Assembly: GCF_963678635.1 (NCBI RefSeq)
Contig: NC_087064.1
Location: 15,923,802 to 15,987,801 of the forward strand
Length of the DNA stretch: 64,000 nucleotides
Direction of reading: 5' to 3'
Origin: Symsagittifera roscoffensis
Taxonomy: Eukaryota; Xenacoelomorpha; Acoela; Convolutidae
The translations under genes and the position numbers were made by a program. Below are positions 10,201 through 18,708 of the stretch, one piece after another (the first letter of the stretch is position 1; each line of letters starts with the position of its first letter). The notes beneath the pieces are model-generated. The model did not search any database. It was not told the origin of the DNA and saw only the letters and a program-made list of their open reading frames with translations.

Positions 10201-13200
10201 ACGAAAACACCAAGCAGTTTAGATATGAAACTTAAAGTGATCTCCGGTAAGAGGTTCGGCATGGCGCCGCAGGGAAAGGAGATACAGTCGATAATCTCAG
10301 TGGCTGGACACCAGGTAATAAGAAATTTGAGTGAACCATCAGAATTCACTTTAATGCATTTGGACACATATGCAGATTATCTGAGGCAGGTGGAGCCACG
10401 CACTGAGTCGAGAGCTGTGCGAGCACTACTAACGACGGGTGGCCCTCGCATGAAGAAACTTCATGGACGCTACTTGGAGGTCTATGGGCCGTATCAAATA
10501 ATGCTGAACGTGGATGGAATCAGCATCTACACCAGGACTTACATAACAACAGATGATGACCAATTGGGGCAGATCTATTTGGGTGAAGAGGAACTCAAAG
10601 TCCGCAGGATAGGCCATGACGCCATGATGGAACAAGACGCGGTACATATTGGATATGAAGCAGATGTGACAGCACACCTGCTTGACACCAACGGAACAAA
10701 AATCGGAGTCACAGGGCTTCTGGACACAGGCGCGGTGGTGAGTGTGATGCCGATAAAAACCTGGGAGAGAATGGGCTTCACGCGGGAAGATCTGATTCCT
10801 ACGAATCTCCGACTAGCAGCTGCAAATCGAGGAGCTATCTACGTAGCCGGAAGAACACCGGTAACGGTCCTTCACATGGGAGGACGGAACCTTTGGATGA
10901 GCTTCCTGGTGGTAGAGAATCTGGACGACGCCGACCAATTCATCTTGGGCAGAGATTTTGTCAGGAACTTTGACGTGATGATTGACTTGAACAACGGTCT
11001 AATACGGATTAGAAACCCGGACCGAAAGTATGTTAAGAGACCAATTAATAGGATAATAACAGACGAGAATAAGGTACCAGTTTTTTTGGATAGAAAAGTA
11101 AAATTACAACCAGGACAAGCTGTAGTAGCGATTTTTAGAATGAGAAATTTAAATTCGTTAAGTGATAGTAAACAGGTTTGCTTAGTACCGAATCCAAATA
11201 GTCAGAGTTCGGTGATTTTAGGCCGGAGCTTCTCGGTAACGCGAAACGGACTGTGTGTCAGTGTGTTGTTGAACACACTGGACACCACGGTTTCAATCCA
11301 GCGTGGAAAGAAGCTTGGTTACGCATTGCCGATGAGGACCGACTATGAAGAGACACAAAACTTGAAGAAGTATAGTGTGAAAGACTGTCCTTATCATGCC
11401 AATAAAGATAAAATTTTAAAGAGGATTGATGAACTAAAATCTATTCATAAATTGTTTTCAATGAAATCCGAAACGGACGACGGCTTATCAAGCTGCTCGA
11501 ATTTTCCGGAACGCCCCTCGTCATACGAACTAGAATCTGACAAACCGGTTTTGCCAGAAATAGAACATTTAAAAGGAAAAATAGGTGAGGGAGATTTTGA
11601 AAAATTGCGGGACCTCCTAGTTCGGAACGCCGAAGTATTTTCAAAACATAAGGCGGACATCGGTTGCTGTAGTTTCGTCGAACACGAAATCGAACTAGAA
11701 GAGGGCGCCGTTCCCCATAGGGAAGGCGCAAGGCGAATGACGCCACATAAATCGGAAGCGTGCCGAGCGGAAATAGAAATGTTGCTTGAATACGACATGA
11801 TAGAACCCTCGAAATCGCCGTGGGCTTGCGGGGTAGTCATGGCGAAAAAGAAAGGGGGGCAGCTTAGATTTTGTTGCGACTTTCGTTACTTGAACGCGGT
11901 AACGATTAAAGATGCGTACCCGATACCGCGAATAGACGAGAGCCTATCCAAACTTGGTGATGCAAAGTTCTTCACCACATTGGACTTGGGTTCTGCCTTC
12001 TGCCAGGTTCCTCTGCGAAAGAAGGACAGGGAGAAAACCGGATTCGCGTGTGAATTGGGGTTGTACCAGTGGAAGAGGATGCCCTTCGGCTTGTGCAATG
12101 CAACAGCAACTTTTCAAAGGCTGATGGCTCAGGCTTTGACAGGAGTGACCAAAAAGTACGGGAATCTCTTGATGTGCTACGTGGATGATGTAGTCATAGC
12201 GACACCGACCCTGGAGGATCACATTGATCGGCTCGATGAGGTCTTTGGATGTATGAAAAGAGCAGGCTTGAAATGCAAACCATCGAAATGTGAAATCCTT
12301 AGGGATTCGATCAAGTACCTGGGAAGAATGGTGGACAGGCATGGTGTGAGGCCAGATCCAGAAGCAGTAGAGGCTGTGCTGACATGGAAGGCTCCGAGGA
12401 CGGACACACAGCTAATGAGCTTCCTGGGGCTTGCCAATTATTACCGTGAATTCATTAAAGGATATGCAGACAAGGTGCACCCAATGCAGAAGCTGATGCG
12501 CAACAAAGGTAAAAAGTTTGAATGGAACGATGAGGCACAGGTTGCATTCGAGAACATAAAGCGGGAACTGTGCGAAGCGCCAGTGCTGGGCATGCCTACA
12601 GAAAAGGGCATGTATGTTCTCGACACAGACGCATCGGTGGTGGCCATCTCAGGAATATTGCATCAAGAGCAAGAGTGGAACGGAAGAACAGTTCTCCGTC
12701 CCATTGCATACGGCAGCAAAGTCTTGAGTGACACAGAGATGAAATATGGCGCACCAAAAGCAGAAATGTTTGCAGTAGTCACCTTCGTGGAGAAGTACCG
12801 TGCATACTTGGGGAGCGCTCCCTTCAAGTTACGCGTAGACAACAGAGCGTTATCCTGGTTGAAGACCTATTCGATGGATCAGAGTTATATTGGTAGATGG
12901 ATAGTAAGACTGGATGGCTACCATATGATAATCGAACATAGGATGCGTGATAAACACCAGAATGCTGACAGCCTCAGTAAGAAAACTGAGTTCTATGAAA
13001 GATTGGAGCAGAAGCAGGCCAATCAGGCGGAAGTAAAGGAGGGATTCTCGTTTCTGGACAAAGAAACTTATGAAGCGCTTCCCTTAACGAGATGGTTGGA
13101 TAAGTCTGGACATCCAATTCCAGGGCATCCTGAGCTACCTGTAGAGAAAGCAGCCGAGATAAAGATCCTGTCCAAGGAGGACCCGGTCCCCTTGGATTTG

Positions 13201-16200
13201 TTGCTGCGCTCGAACCTGGTCCAGCAAGAACTTTCTCGCATGAATATAAACAGCCTCTCATTATTGGATAAAACGGTGCAAGTCACACCACAAGTGATGC
13301 GGATACTGGGTGGATTGTTAGAAAGAGAAGTGACCAGAGATGACCCCGAGTGGACAGCAGCAGTGGCATCGCTAACAGTCAGTGAGAAAGTGAAGATCAT
13401 GCCGTCCAGACAACAGCACGAAGAGAACAAGAGGGATTGTAGGACAATAGTTCAGCAACTAGTATCCTCAATACCCCAGGAGATTTTAACCAGTACTTCT
13501 TACGGACAGAAAGGACAGGAGAGCGGCAAGCAAAAGAAAACTGTCACCTTTGTAGACCGGGAAAAAGAGGGTGAAGAGGTAGAACAAAATCTGCTGCAAG
13601 ACTATTTGTCCGGGGAGAAGGATGAGGAGAAAAACCAGCGATCACAAGATCAACACCCGGGACAAGGAAATTTGTCCGGGGAGTCCGAGATAGACGAGAA
13701 AATTCCTGATGAGAAACAGGACCTAGAGAACAAAGTTTTGTCCGGGGAGTTCAGATGGATGCGAAAGAAATACGGACATGATCTGGAGGAGCGTGCAGTC
13801 TCCAGCACAACACCTTCGACGGATGATAAGTCAGAAAGCTCGAGAATGAACACCTATTCAGACAGGGATTCGACCTCGGGATCAGAACTGTCAGAACTGG
13901 CGATACACACGCTACTAGTGGAAACTCGGGCGAGAAACCTGGATAGAGAGGTGTACCAGGATCCGGACAGCGATCGCTACCTTATACCGAGCGAAAGTGT
14001 CTTTGACAACGCAGCGGATGACTTAGAAACAATAGCAGTATCGAAACGTTCGATGAGCTTATTGCCACAGAAAGAGGCAGTCAGGACTGATCTTCAACCG
14101 TTTCAGCAAGAAACACAACCGTTGGCGAAGATTTGGTGTGTTAAGATGGAAGAAGACACACATCAGCCCAACGAGCTGAATAGTCAGATGAGGGTCATGA
14201 AGACGTACTTGAAGGCGAGATACAGACTCTCGGACCTTCTAAGGGCGCAGAGAAATGATCGCATGACAAGCAACCTAAAAAGGTGGATAGAAAACGGTGC
14301 ACCTGACAAAGGTGACCTGGAAGAAGACAGCTATAGGATCCTGAGACAATACTTCATGCAGAAGGAGGTGAGATTATATCTGAACAAGGACGGGATCGTG
14401 GCTTGCAGGAGAAGAGAAGAAGACAAGGTCTTATACAAATATAACGCGATAGTGTTGCCGCAACTCTATCAGACAGAACTATTATTCAGGTCGCATGATC
14501 AGATGGGCCATCAAGGGATCGACAAAGTGTATCAGAGGATCCTGAAGCGCTTTGAGTGGCCTGGAATGAAAAAGGCATGTGAGAAATGGGTAACAGCCTG
14601 CCTGTCATGCCAACAGGTCAAGGATCCAAGGAAGTTGCGATTTCCTTTACAGTCGATTGAGTCGTCTGAATTCAACGAGGTGGTGCAGATAGATCACCAG
14701 AAGATATGCATGACAGACAGCGGTTACAACCAAGTCTTGGCCATGATAGATCACTTCACGAAGTATGCAGAGGCCGTGCCCTGCATAACTGCCTCGGCGG
14801 AAGAGACATGCGACCACCTGATCAATACGTGGATAGCAAGACACGGATGTCCAATGACGTTTCAATCGGACAATGGAACGGCTTTCGTAGGCGAGCTTAC
14901 GAAAGAGCTTATGAGACGGTCACAAGTCGCTCAGGCTCACTCCACGACATACCACCCTCAGACGAATGGCTTAGTGGAAAGACAGAATAGGACGTTAGTG
15001 TCGATGCTGAGGGTATATTGTTCCAGGTACATGACCGATTGGGACAGATACCTTCCACAGGTGATGGGAGCTTATAATAGCACGCAACACTCCACCACTG
15101 GGGTCAGTCCACACATGATGCTGACGGGACACGAGAAGTCTTTACCCTTGACATTCTTCTACCCAGAATATGAGGGGAAGAAAACATCTCCACAGGTTTA
15201 CGTGAGGGATGTGATCAGACGTCAACAGGAGTTGAACGATCTGTGTAGACGAAATACTCAGCAAGCACAGGCAAGGCAGAGGAAAAGATTCGACAAGAAA
15301 GCAGCTGGTGCAAAAGCCTACTCGGTGGGAGACTACGTATGGGTATTTCAGAACGTTATACCACCGAAAGGAACAAAGAAGCTTCTAAAAAAGTGGAGGG
15401 GACCCTTCATGATTACAGAGGTGCACCAAGAGGGACGCTTTTATAGACTGAGTACTGGCCGAGCCGCCCACTACGAAAACATCAAGCCACACAATCCATC
15501 GACAGAAGACTGGTGTGTACCTGCAGACATGGAAGAAGGGGATTATCTAATGATGGATCCTGCTTGTGAGGTCAATGAAAAAGGCACCAAGCAGAAGAAC
15601 GATGGAAACGAAATCGTAGAGGATGGTACAGATACACCGCTGGACCTGGATCCAAACGAACAGATCGAAGCGGACGATGAGACCTTACCCTACGCAGAGG
15701 AAGATTGGCAGGATTCCGAACAGACAGAGATTCCCAAGAACATGGAACCAGATCTTCCGTTCACGATGCAGACTCGTCAGAAAGACGAGATGAGATCAAG
15801 AAAGAAATACAATCCTTACGGTGACGACTTTGTAGTGGATAGGATAGATCTAAAGAAAATAGTGGAGGAAGTAGTGGGTTTAGAGGAAATAACCGTGTCA
15901 CAAGACATTGACATAGTCGATGATCACAACGAGGAGTGGGTTGACGACTGGTCGAAACCCGAGGTGGAGTTCGACGATGAGCAACAGCAGTCAAATGAAC
16001 AAGACCTGACGAACCTGCGTGTCTTAGAGTGGCTGAACGAAATGACATCAGACCCTAAAAAGACCAGCGTTACGATTCAAGACGTAGATCGCGAAAGCGC
16101 GAAATACATTAAGACCGAACGAGATGATCCTTCCTGGGCTGCCCAGGAAGGACAACTTCTCATTCCAGCTTCTAATCTTGACTTAATACCCGGTATGCGA

Positions 16201-16848
16201 TCGACGGGGACGCCGATGGATATTTTTGTCCGGGGAGTGGGGGTAGGACTTACCCACACTGAAAACTTGATAATAAAAAAATTAAGAATAGCAAGGGAAA
16301 CAGGAGAGTTAGAAGCAGAAACAGGCGAAGAACCTAAGAAACCTGACATAGGCAGGGTGGTTGAGTCATGTTTTAACTTACCAAATGAATATTCAAGTAA
16401 CATAATACTAACAGACAGTGATTTCATACTCACAAACAGAACATGTGCGGTAGCAATCACCGCAGACATGAGTTTTAGGACGGCGCTAGCGGCAGATTTT
16501 AAGAGGGAATATAAAAACGTGGAATTCCTTTGGAAGCAAAGACCAGGGATAGGGGGCGTAGCAGCCTTACCTCCGGCGGTGTCGCAGATACCGGGAAAGT
16601 ACTTGTGCTTCTTGGTAACGAGGGCGATGGAGAAGCAGCACGTGGACCCAGAAAACCTAGTCTTGTCTTTGACGAGGCTGAGGGACTTCCTTGTGGAAAT
16701 GGACGTGAAGGAGCTCTCGCTTCCAGTGTACGATCCAAATAGAGGAAGACTGCATCCTCGTGAATTGTACGCGCTTGTACATGTGATATTCTCTGATACG
16801 AACATACAAGTATATCTACATAAGAAATATTACTTAAGTATAGGCTGA
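7246..16848 (+). CDS. gag-pol: Gag-pol polyprotein of element 1, intact, with C-terminal macrodomain-like module
   Basis: This is a single 3200-residue frame with no stop or frameshift between gag and pol. Seen in order: acidic N-terminus; coiled coil about 300-405; capsid-like region about 595-720; CCHC knuckles C801/C804/H809/C814 and C853/C856/H861/C866; protease DTGA at D1160; reverse transcriptase with D1580 and YVDD at 1645-1648; RNase H from TDAS (D1795); a disordered acidic linker about 1930-2300; integrase H2417/H2422/C2452/C2455 and D2483, D2542, E2578 (35 residues between the last two); GPF at 2719-2721. The last 155 residues (about 3045-3195) follow the order and spacing of a TARG1/OARD1-type macrodomain. 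These domains identify a Ty3/gypsy polyprotein that copies and integrates the element. The start is the first ATG after the leader and is conserved in element 0. Confidence 0.95.
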   Translation: MSLDKSRIPKRGNSSRKFIPEKQRKTMTDPFVDWIKRTRSDKEGTVSGRMVETRSQKTSEERRKLLEVEVNTDHTMNDNQGVNGLEGRGRRLASESTPVEQGHDFATSTGTLDREEMSELSDISTEVTATRRSPTDNTMMASGTGKQTTSSSFSERMKNTFGNIFPFSMGGGAGNDGESQEEEDEEEQGDFGSQVSLNSSIQESEAHVGRETGTMDKFGVVTTISKEANTPGQSKDFAIRTSSEPQPDESRTRGLGNALADPEIDNDKTSRQRVKARISTSTKLPGTDRVTPPLVTPLMDNGAALEEALNNIVGSLGEQNEQMSIRMSELERAVHIERESLREEINRNRQEVGRSEKRLKERTDEHMTRNLSRMTREAEQRELRLRADMEKLRIQQEQSLGSLDIKIDAMMERRTQAIMDRLDGLLSSKSGPKEGEPNSGGPSREPRVNFNEHQRRKTYGSTRGRGSSSGYASRGNTAWGPNSRASSTGNRQTSNERPTQSTHATGRSDSGNMGHTSPRRSHMGQAGNAHGDSDCRDAPHTEPSTRCEDTQAGHSRDATAMATAFEPLNRSLETFLTRLSRTNERSEKSRRVFKKPRCYKDESDGCIDTWIEVMKLHFEEEDLSERQECSALTSNLEGTALNCVMAKKQYQRDTAEKIFEILLNRFGSGVQGHQAMMRIEKRRQREDETIDKFLDDLEMLRRRSQPDESNRRMNLAVASKFIDGVKNDELRTMLATHYTPLSTNAPTPEELRLKSKEYLLLKPPSRSGYYKNNYGNFNNGPANQGNNWYKPRDDMDKRRSCANCSSTDHHVSACPAYKQGMKAIGFSLEDEDASELDHEDFMRGVIAKFGPRCFFCNLEVHFKSDCPQFWDAVADIKHPRHEEALSGVKASKARLLSEAEARRKDKPQELAAKKMQAVTEEAREPEPATAADDFKIDYKAAAKDALNRVQQELVTKEIEQKVKLELENEKLQEQLNTFEAMEFEETKTPSSLDMKLKVISGKRFGMAPQGKEIQSIISVAGHQVIRNLSEPSEFTLMHLDTYADYLRQVEPRTESRAVRALLTTGGPRMKKLHGRYLEVYGPYQIMLNVDGISIYTRTYITTDDDQLGQIYLGEEELKVRRIGHDAMMEQDAVHIGYEADVTAHLLDTNGTKIGVTGLLDTGAVVSVMPIKTWERMGFTREDLIPTNLRLAAANRGAIYVAGRTPVTVLHMGGRNLWMSFLVVENLDDADQFILGRDFVRNFDVMIDLNNGLIRIRNPDRKYVKRPINRIITDENKVPVFLDRKVKLQPGQAVVAIFRMRNLNSLSDSKQVCLVPNPNSQSSVILGRSFSVTRNGLCVSVLLNTLDTTVSIQRGKKLGYALPMRTDYEETQNLKKYSVKDCPYHANKDKILKRIDELKSIHKLFSMKSETDDGLSSCSNFPERPSSYELESDKPVLPEIEHLKGKIGEGDFEKLRDLLVRNAEVFSKHKADIGCCSFVEHEIELEEGAVPHREGARRMTPHKSEACRAEIEMLLEYDMIEPSKSPWACGVVMAKKKGGQLRFCCDFRYLNAVTIKDAYPIPRIDESLSKLGDAKFFTTLDLGSAFCQVPLRKKDREKTGFACELGLYQWKRMPFGLCNATATFQRLMAQALTGVTKKYGNLLMCYVDDVVIATPTLEDHIDRLDEVFGCMKRAGLKCKPSKCEILRDSIKYLGRMVDRHGVRPDPEAVEAVLTWKAPRTDTQLMSFLGLANYYREFIKGYADKVHPMQKLMRNKGKKFEWNDEAQVAFENIKRELCEAPVLGMPTEKGMYVLDTDASVVAISGILHQEQEWNGRTVLRPIAYGSKVLSDTEMKYGAPKAEMFAVVTFVEKYRAYLGSAPFKLRVDNRALSWLKTYSMDQSYIGRWIVRLDGYHMIIEHRMRDKHQNADSLSKKTEFYERLEQKQANQAEVKEGFSFLDKETYEALPLTRWLDKSGHPIPGHPELPVEKAAEIKILSKEDPVPLDLLLRSNLVQQELSRMNINSLSLLDKTVQVTPQVMRILGGLLEREVTRDDPEWTAAVASLTVSEKVKIMPSRQQHEENKRDCRTIVQQLVSSIPQEILTSTSYGQKGQESGKQKKTVTFVDREKEGEEVEQNLLQDYLSGEKDEEKNQRSQDQHPGQGNLSGESEIDEKIPDEKQDLENKVLSGEFRWMRKKYGHDLEERAVSSTTPSTDDKSESSRMNTYSDRDSTSGSELSELAIHTLLVETRARNLDREVYQDPDSDRYLIPSESVFDNAADDLETIAVSKRSMSLLPQKEAVRTDLQPFQQETQPLAKIWCVKMEEDTHQPNELNSQMRVMKTYLKARYRLSDLLRAQRNDRMTSNLKRWIENGAPDKGDLEEDSYRILRQYFMQKEVRLYLNKDGIVACRRREEDKVLYKYNAIVLPQLYQTELLFRSHDQMGHQGIDKVYQRILKRFEWPGMKKACEKWVTACLSCQQVKDPRKLRFPLQSIESSEFNEVVQIDHQKICMTDSGYNQVLAMIDHFTKYAEAVPCITASAEETCDHLINTWIARHGCPMTFQSDNGTAFVGELTKELMRRSQVAQAHSTTYHPQTNGLVERQNRTLVSMLRVYCSRYMTDWDRYLPQVMGAYNSTQHSTTGVSPHMMLTGHEKSLPLTFFYPEYEGKKTSPQVYVRDVIRRQQELNDLCRRNTQQAQARQRKRFDKKAAGAKAYSVGDYVWVFQNVIPPKGTKKLLKKWRGPFMITEVHQEGRFYRLSTGRAAHYENIKPHNPSTEDWCVPADMEEGDYLMMDPACEVNEKGTKQKNDGNEIVEDGTDTPLDLDPNEQIEADDETLPYAEEDWQDSEQTEIPKNMEPDLPFTMQTRQKDEMRSRKKYNPYGDDFVVDRIDLKKIVEEVVGLEEITVSQDIDIVDDHNEEWVDDWSKPEVEFDDEQQQSNEQDLTNLRVLEWLNEMTSDPKKTSVTIQDVDRESAKYIKTERDDPSWAAQEGQLLIPASNLDLIPGMRSTGTPMDIFVRGVGVGLTHTENLIIKKLRIARETGELEAETGEEPKKPDIGRVVESCFNLPNEYSSNIILTDSDFILTNRTCAVAITADMSFRTALAADFKREYKNVEFLWKQRPGIGGVAALPPAVSQIPGKYLCFLVTRAMEKQHVDPENLVLSLTRLRDFLVEMDVKELSLPVYDPNRGRLHPRELYALVHVIFSDTNIQVYLHKKYYLSIG
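13605..13749 (+). repeat. Three copies of TTTGTCCGGGGAG in the RNase H-integrase linker
   Basis: The units at 13605-13617, 13671-13683 and 13737-13749 each encode LSGE (the second as NLSGES) with the same codons TTG TCC GGG GAG. The surrounding linker is low-complexity and divergent. The same motif occurs four to five times in the matching region of element 3 (59742-59941), and its core is shared with the polypurine tract before each 3' LTR. Confidence 0.7.
16220..16250 (+). promoter_or_regulatory. Candidate internal polypurine tract within pol (element 1)
   Basis: This is a T-run followed by GTCCGGGGAGTGGGGGTAGG, encoding IFVRGVGVG in the gag-pol C-terminal region. A 31-base block is identical here, in element 2 (35917-35947) and in element 3 (57273-57303), including all third codon positions. 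Its core GTCCGGGGAGT also forms the tract next to the 3' LTRs. A second plus-strand priming site, as in lentiviruses and Ty1, is a reasonable inference but is not shown. Confidence 0.5.
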
Positions 16849-17244
16849 GTGATGTGCGAGAGGGTGTTAGGCCAAAGACTAAGTTGTGTGTAATATGTGA
16901 GAGGTGCGTTATGTTATGTTATGTGTTAGGTTATTAAGATCATGGGTAAGTAGGGGTTAGTGACCATGAACAACTAAATGACGATCTTAGGAATAGATCC
17001 AAAGTTTGGACTGTCCAATCTTAGGTCGAATTCCAAAATTTTAGAAACCAATTGATTTTAATAAATTTTAGGATAAATATCTTTTTATCTGAACTGTCTT
17101 TAAGCAAATTTTAACGATATATATTAAGGTGAAACTGACAGGTGTGACAGTCGTGATTCCTTTTCTAGATCCTGATTGATCATTTAATTGCTCACTTGAG
17201 TCAAAACTTGAAATCGAAATCAAATCAAACTTGGAAAGAACAGT
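16849..17244 (+). other. Intergenic region between gag-pol and ORF2 (element 1)
   Basis: About 400 bp of AT-rich sequence with no open frame of note. It separates the gag-pol stop from the ORF2 start. ORF2 could be expressed from a spliced or subgenomic RNA, but I cannot point to a specific splice acceptor or promoter. Confidence 0.5.
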
Positions 17245-18708
17245 ATGGACAATTTCAACCTGGATGAATTGATGGACCTGGCAGAGGCATATGTAGGACC
17301 GATGGTAGATGCGATCTATCGTCGGCTGATCGAACGAGACTTCGCTCTGGAGGACCCAGAGGTGGTCATGTTGCTGACCGCCCTGATTAACATCTTGGGG
17401 CACGACAACCGTGGGGACCGCCCCACGGAAGTCCTGTTGATGGCAGCATATGGAGAAAGAGGAGTACTAGACCGCCCGAGCATGAGAGTGATTAGGTGGA
17501 GAAACGGGGCTCTCTCAGGGAGTGACTTGGCGAATGAGCCTGGGTTGGGAAGTTCTAGGACTTACCAACCAGGTGAGATGCCAATGCCCTCCAAGCCCAA
17601 ACCTGGGCTGACGAGAATGCATCGGGAGATGAACAGCGAGGCGACCTCGTCTGGTTCACCACTGAGAGCAGCTGTGCCACCAAAAGGGGCGAAAGTAACA
17701 CAGAAGGTTCAGACGAACCAAACCATACAAGATCTGGACGAGATGAACGATCAGTTGAGAAGTACGAAGAAGGAGTTAGACGATATGACGAAGACCATGC
17801 TGGCGATGGAGGAAGACCGGGACATGTGGAGAAAGTTGTTTGAAGACTGCAACAAAAAGCAGGGCCAAGAGATCGAACGCTTAAGGCAGGAATACAAAGA
17901 GCGATCGGAGCAGGTGGCGTTGACAACGGCCGTGGAGAAAGTGATACCTGCAAGGGATATTCCTCGTGGGCAGTCCCCGATGGAGCTCTTGACACCTCGA
18001 GAAATGAGTCAAACAACGGAGACACGGCTTCCAGCAGAGACGAACCGAGTAACAATCCCGGATCCTAGTGACACCTTGGGTGATCCCGTCGTAGAACAGA
18101 CAGTGAGAAAACTGATAGAGACAGCTGGACGATTGGTCGCTAACAAGAATGCACCAGGTTCCGGGGTGACTGCACCCTATGGAACGATTGACGATACGGG
18201 CAGAGTACAACTCTCCCAGACAGTAATCAGACAAGGGATGAGTAACGTGACACCACTCATGGGGAACTCGAGAATCCCAGAGAGGAAAGTAAGGAAGATG
18301 CCAGCGAAGAAAGTGTCTCGTGTAATAGACGTGCAGAAGAATAATCAATTGAAGTATAATTTCACGGGAGTTCCGGAGACAGATCCGAGAGCCTGCTTCA
18401 ATCGAGCTACCTGGAGCCCGGCTGTGAACCTGCAGCAACCACCACTCGGGACATCTCACCTGATATTGGGAGACAGCTTAGTCAGAGTGCTGTCGAATTT
18501 GAGGACCTCATGGGTCACCACGGTGATGGCCTTTGGAGGCGCGACGATTGCCCAATTAAATCGCATGGTGGAGCTGATGAATCCAGGGAAGATACCCAAT
18601 GTGATGATCTTAGTTGGGACGAATGACATCTCCAGAGGTTTAGATGAGCAGGAAGCACTATGGGAGTCAATGATGGTGTGTTTGTTTACGACCCTCTGGC
18701 AGTTCTGA
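17245..18708 (+). pseudogene. ORF2 of element 1, N-terminal fragment: helical domain, coiled coil, first half of SGNH hydrolase
   Basis: There are 487 residues from an ATG whose first 100 residues match the starts of ORF2 in elements 2 and 3. Residues 1-100 look helical. A coiled coil spans about 155-225. The SGNH hydrolase begins at GDSL (Ser411) and includes the oxyanion block GTND (Asn460). The frame then breaks after MMVCLF: compared with the other elements about 20 bp are missing, and the protein continues in the frame starting at 18660. SGNH/GDSL enzymes hydrolyse esters such as lipids or acetylated sugars; the substrate here is unknown. No signal peptide is visible. Confidence 0.85.
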
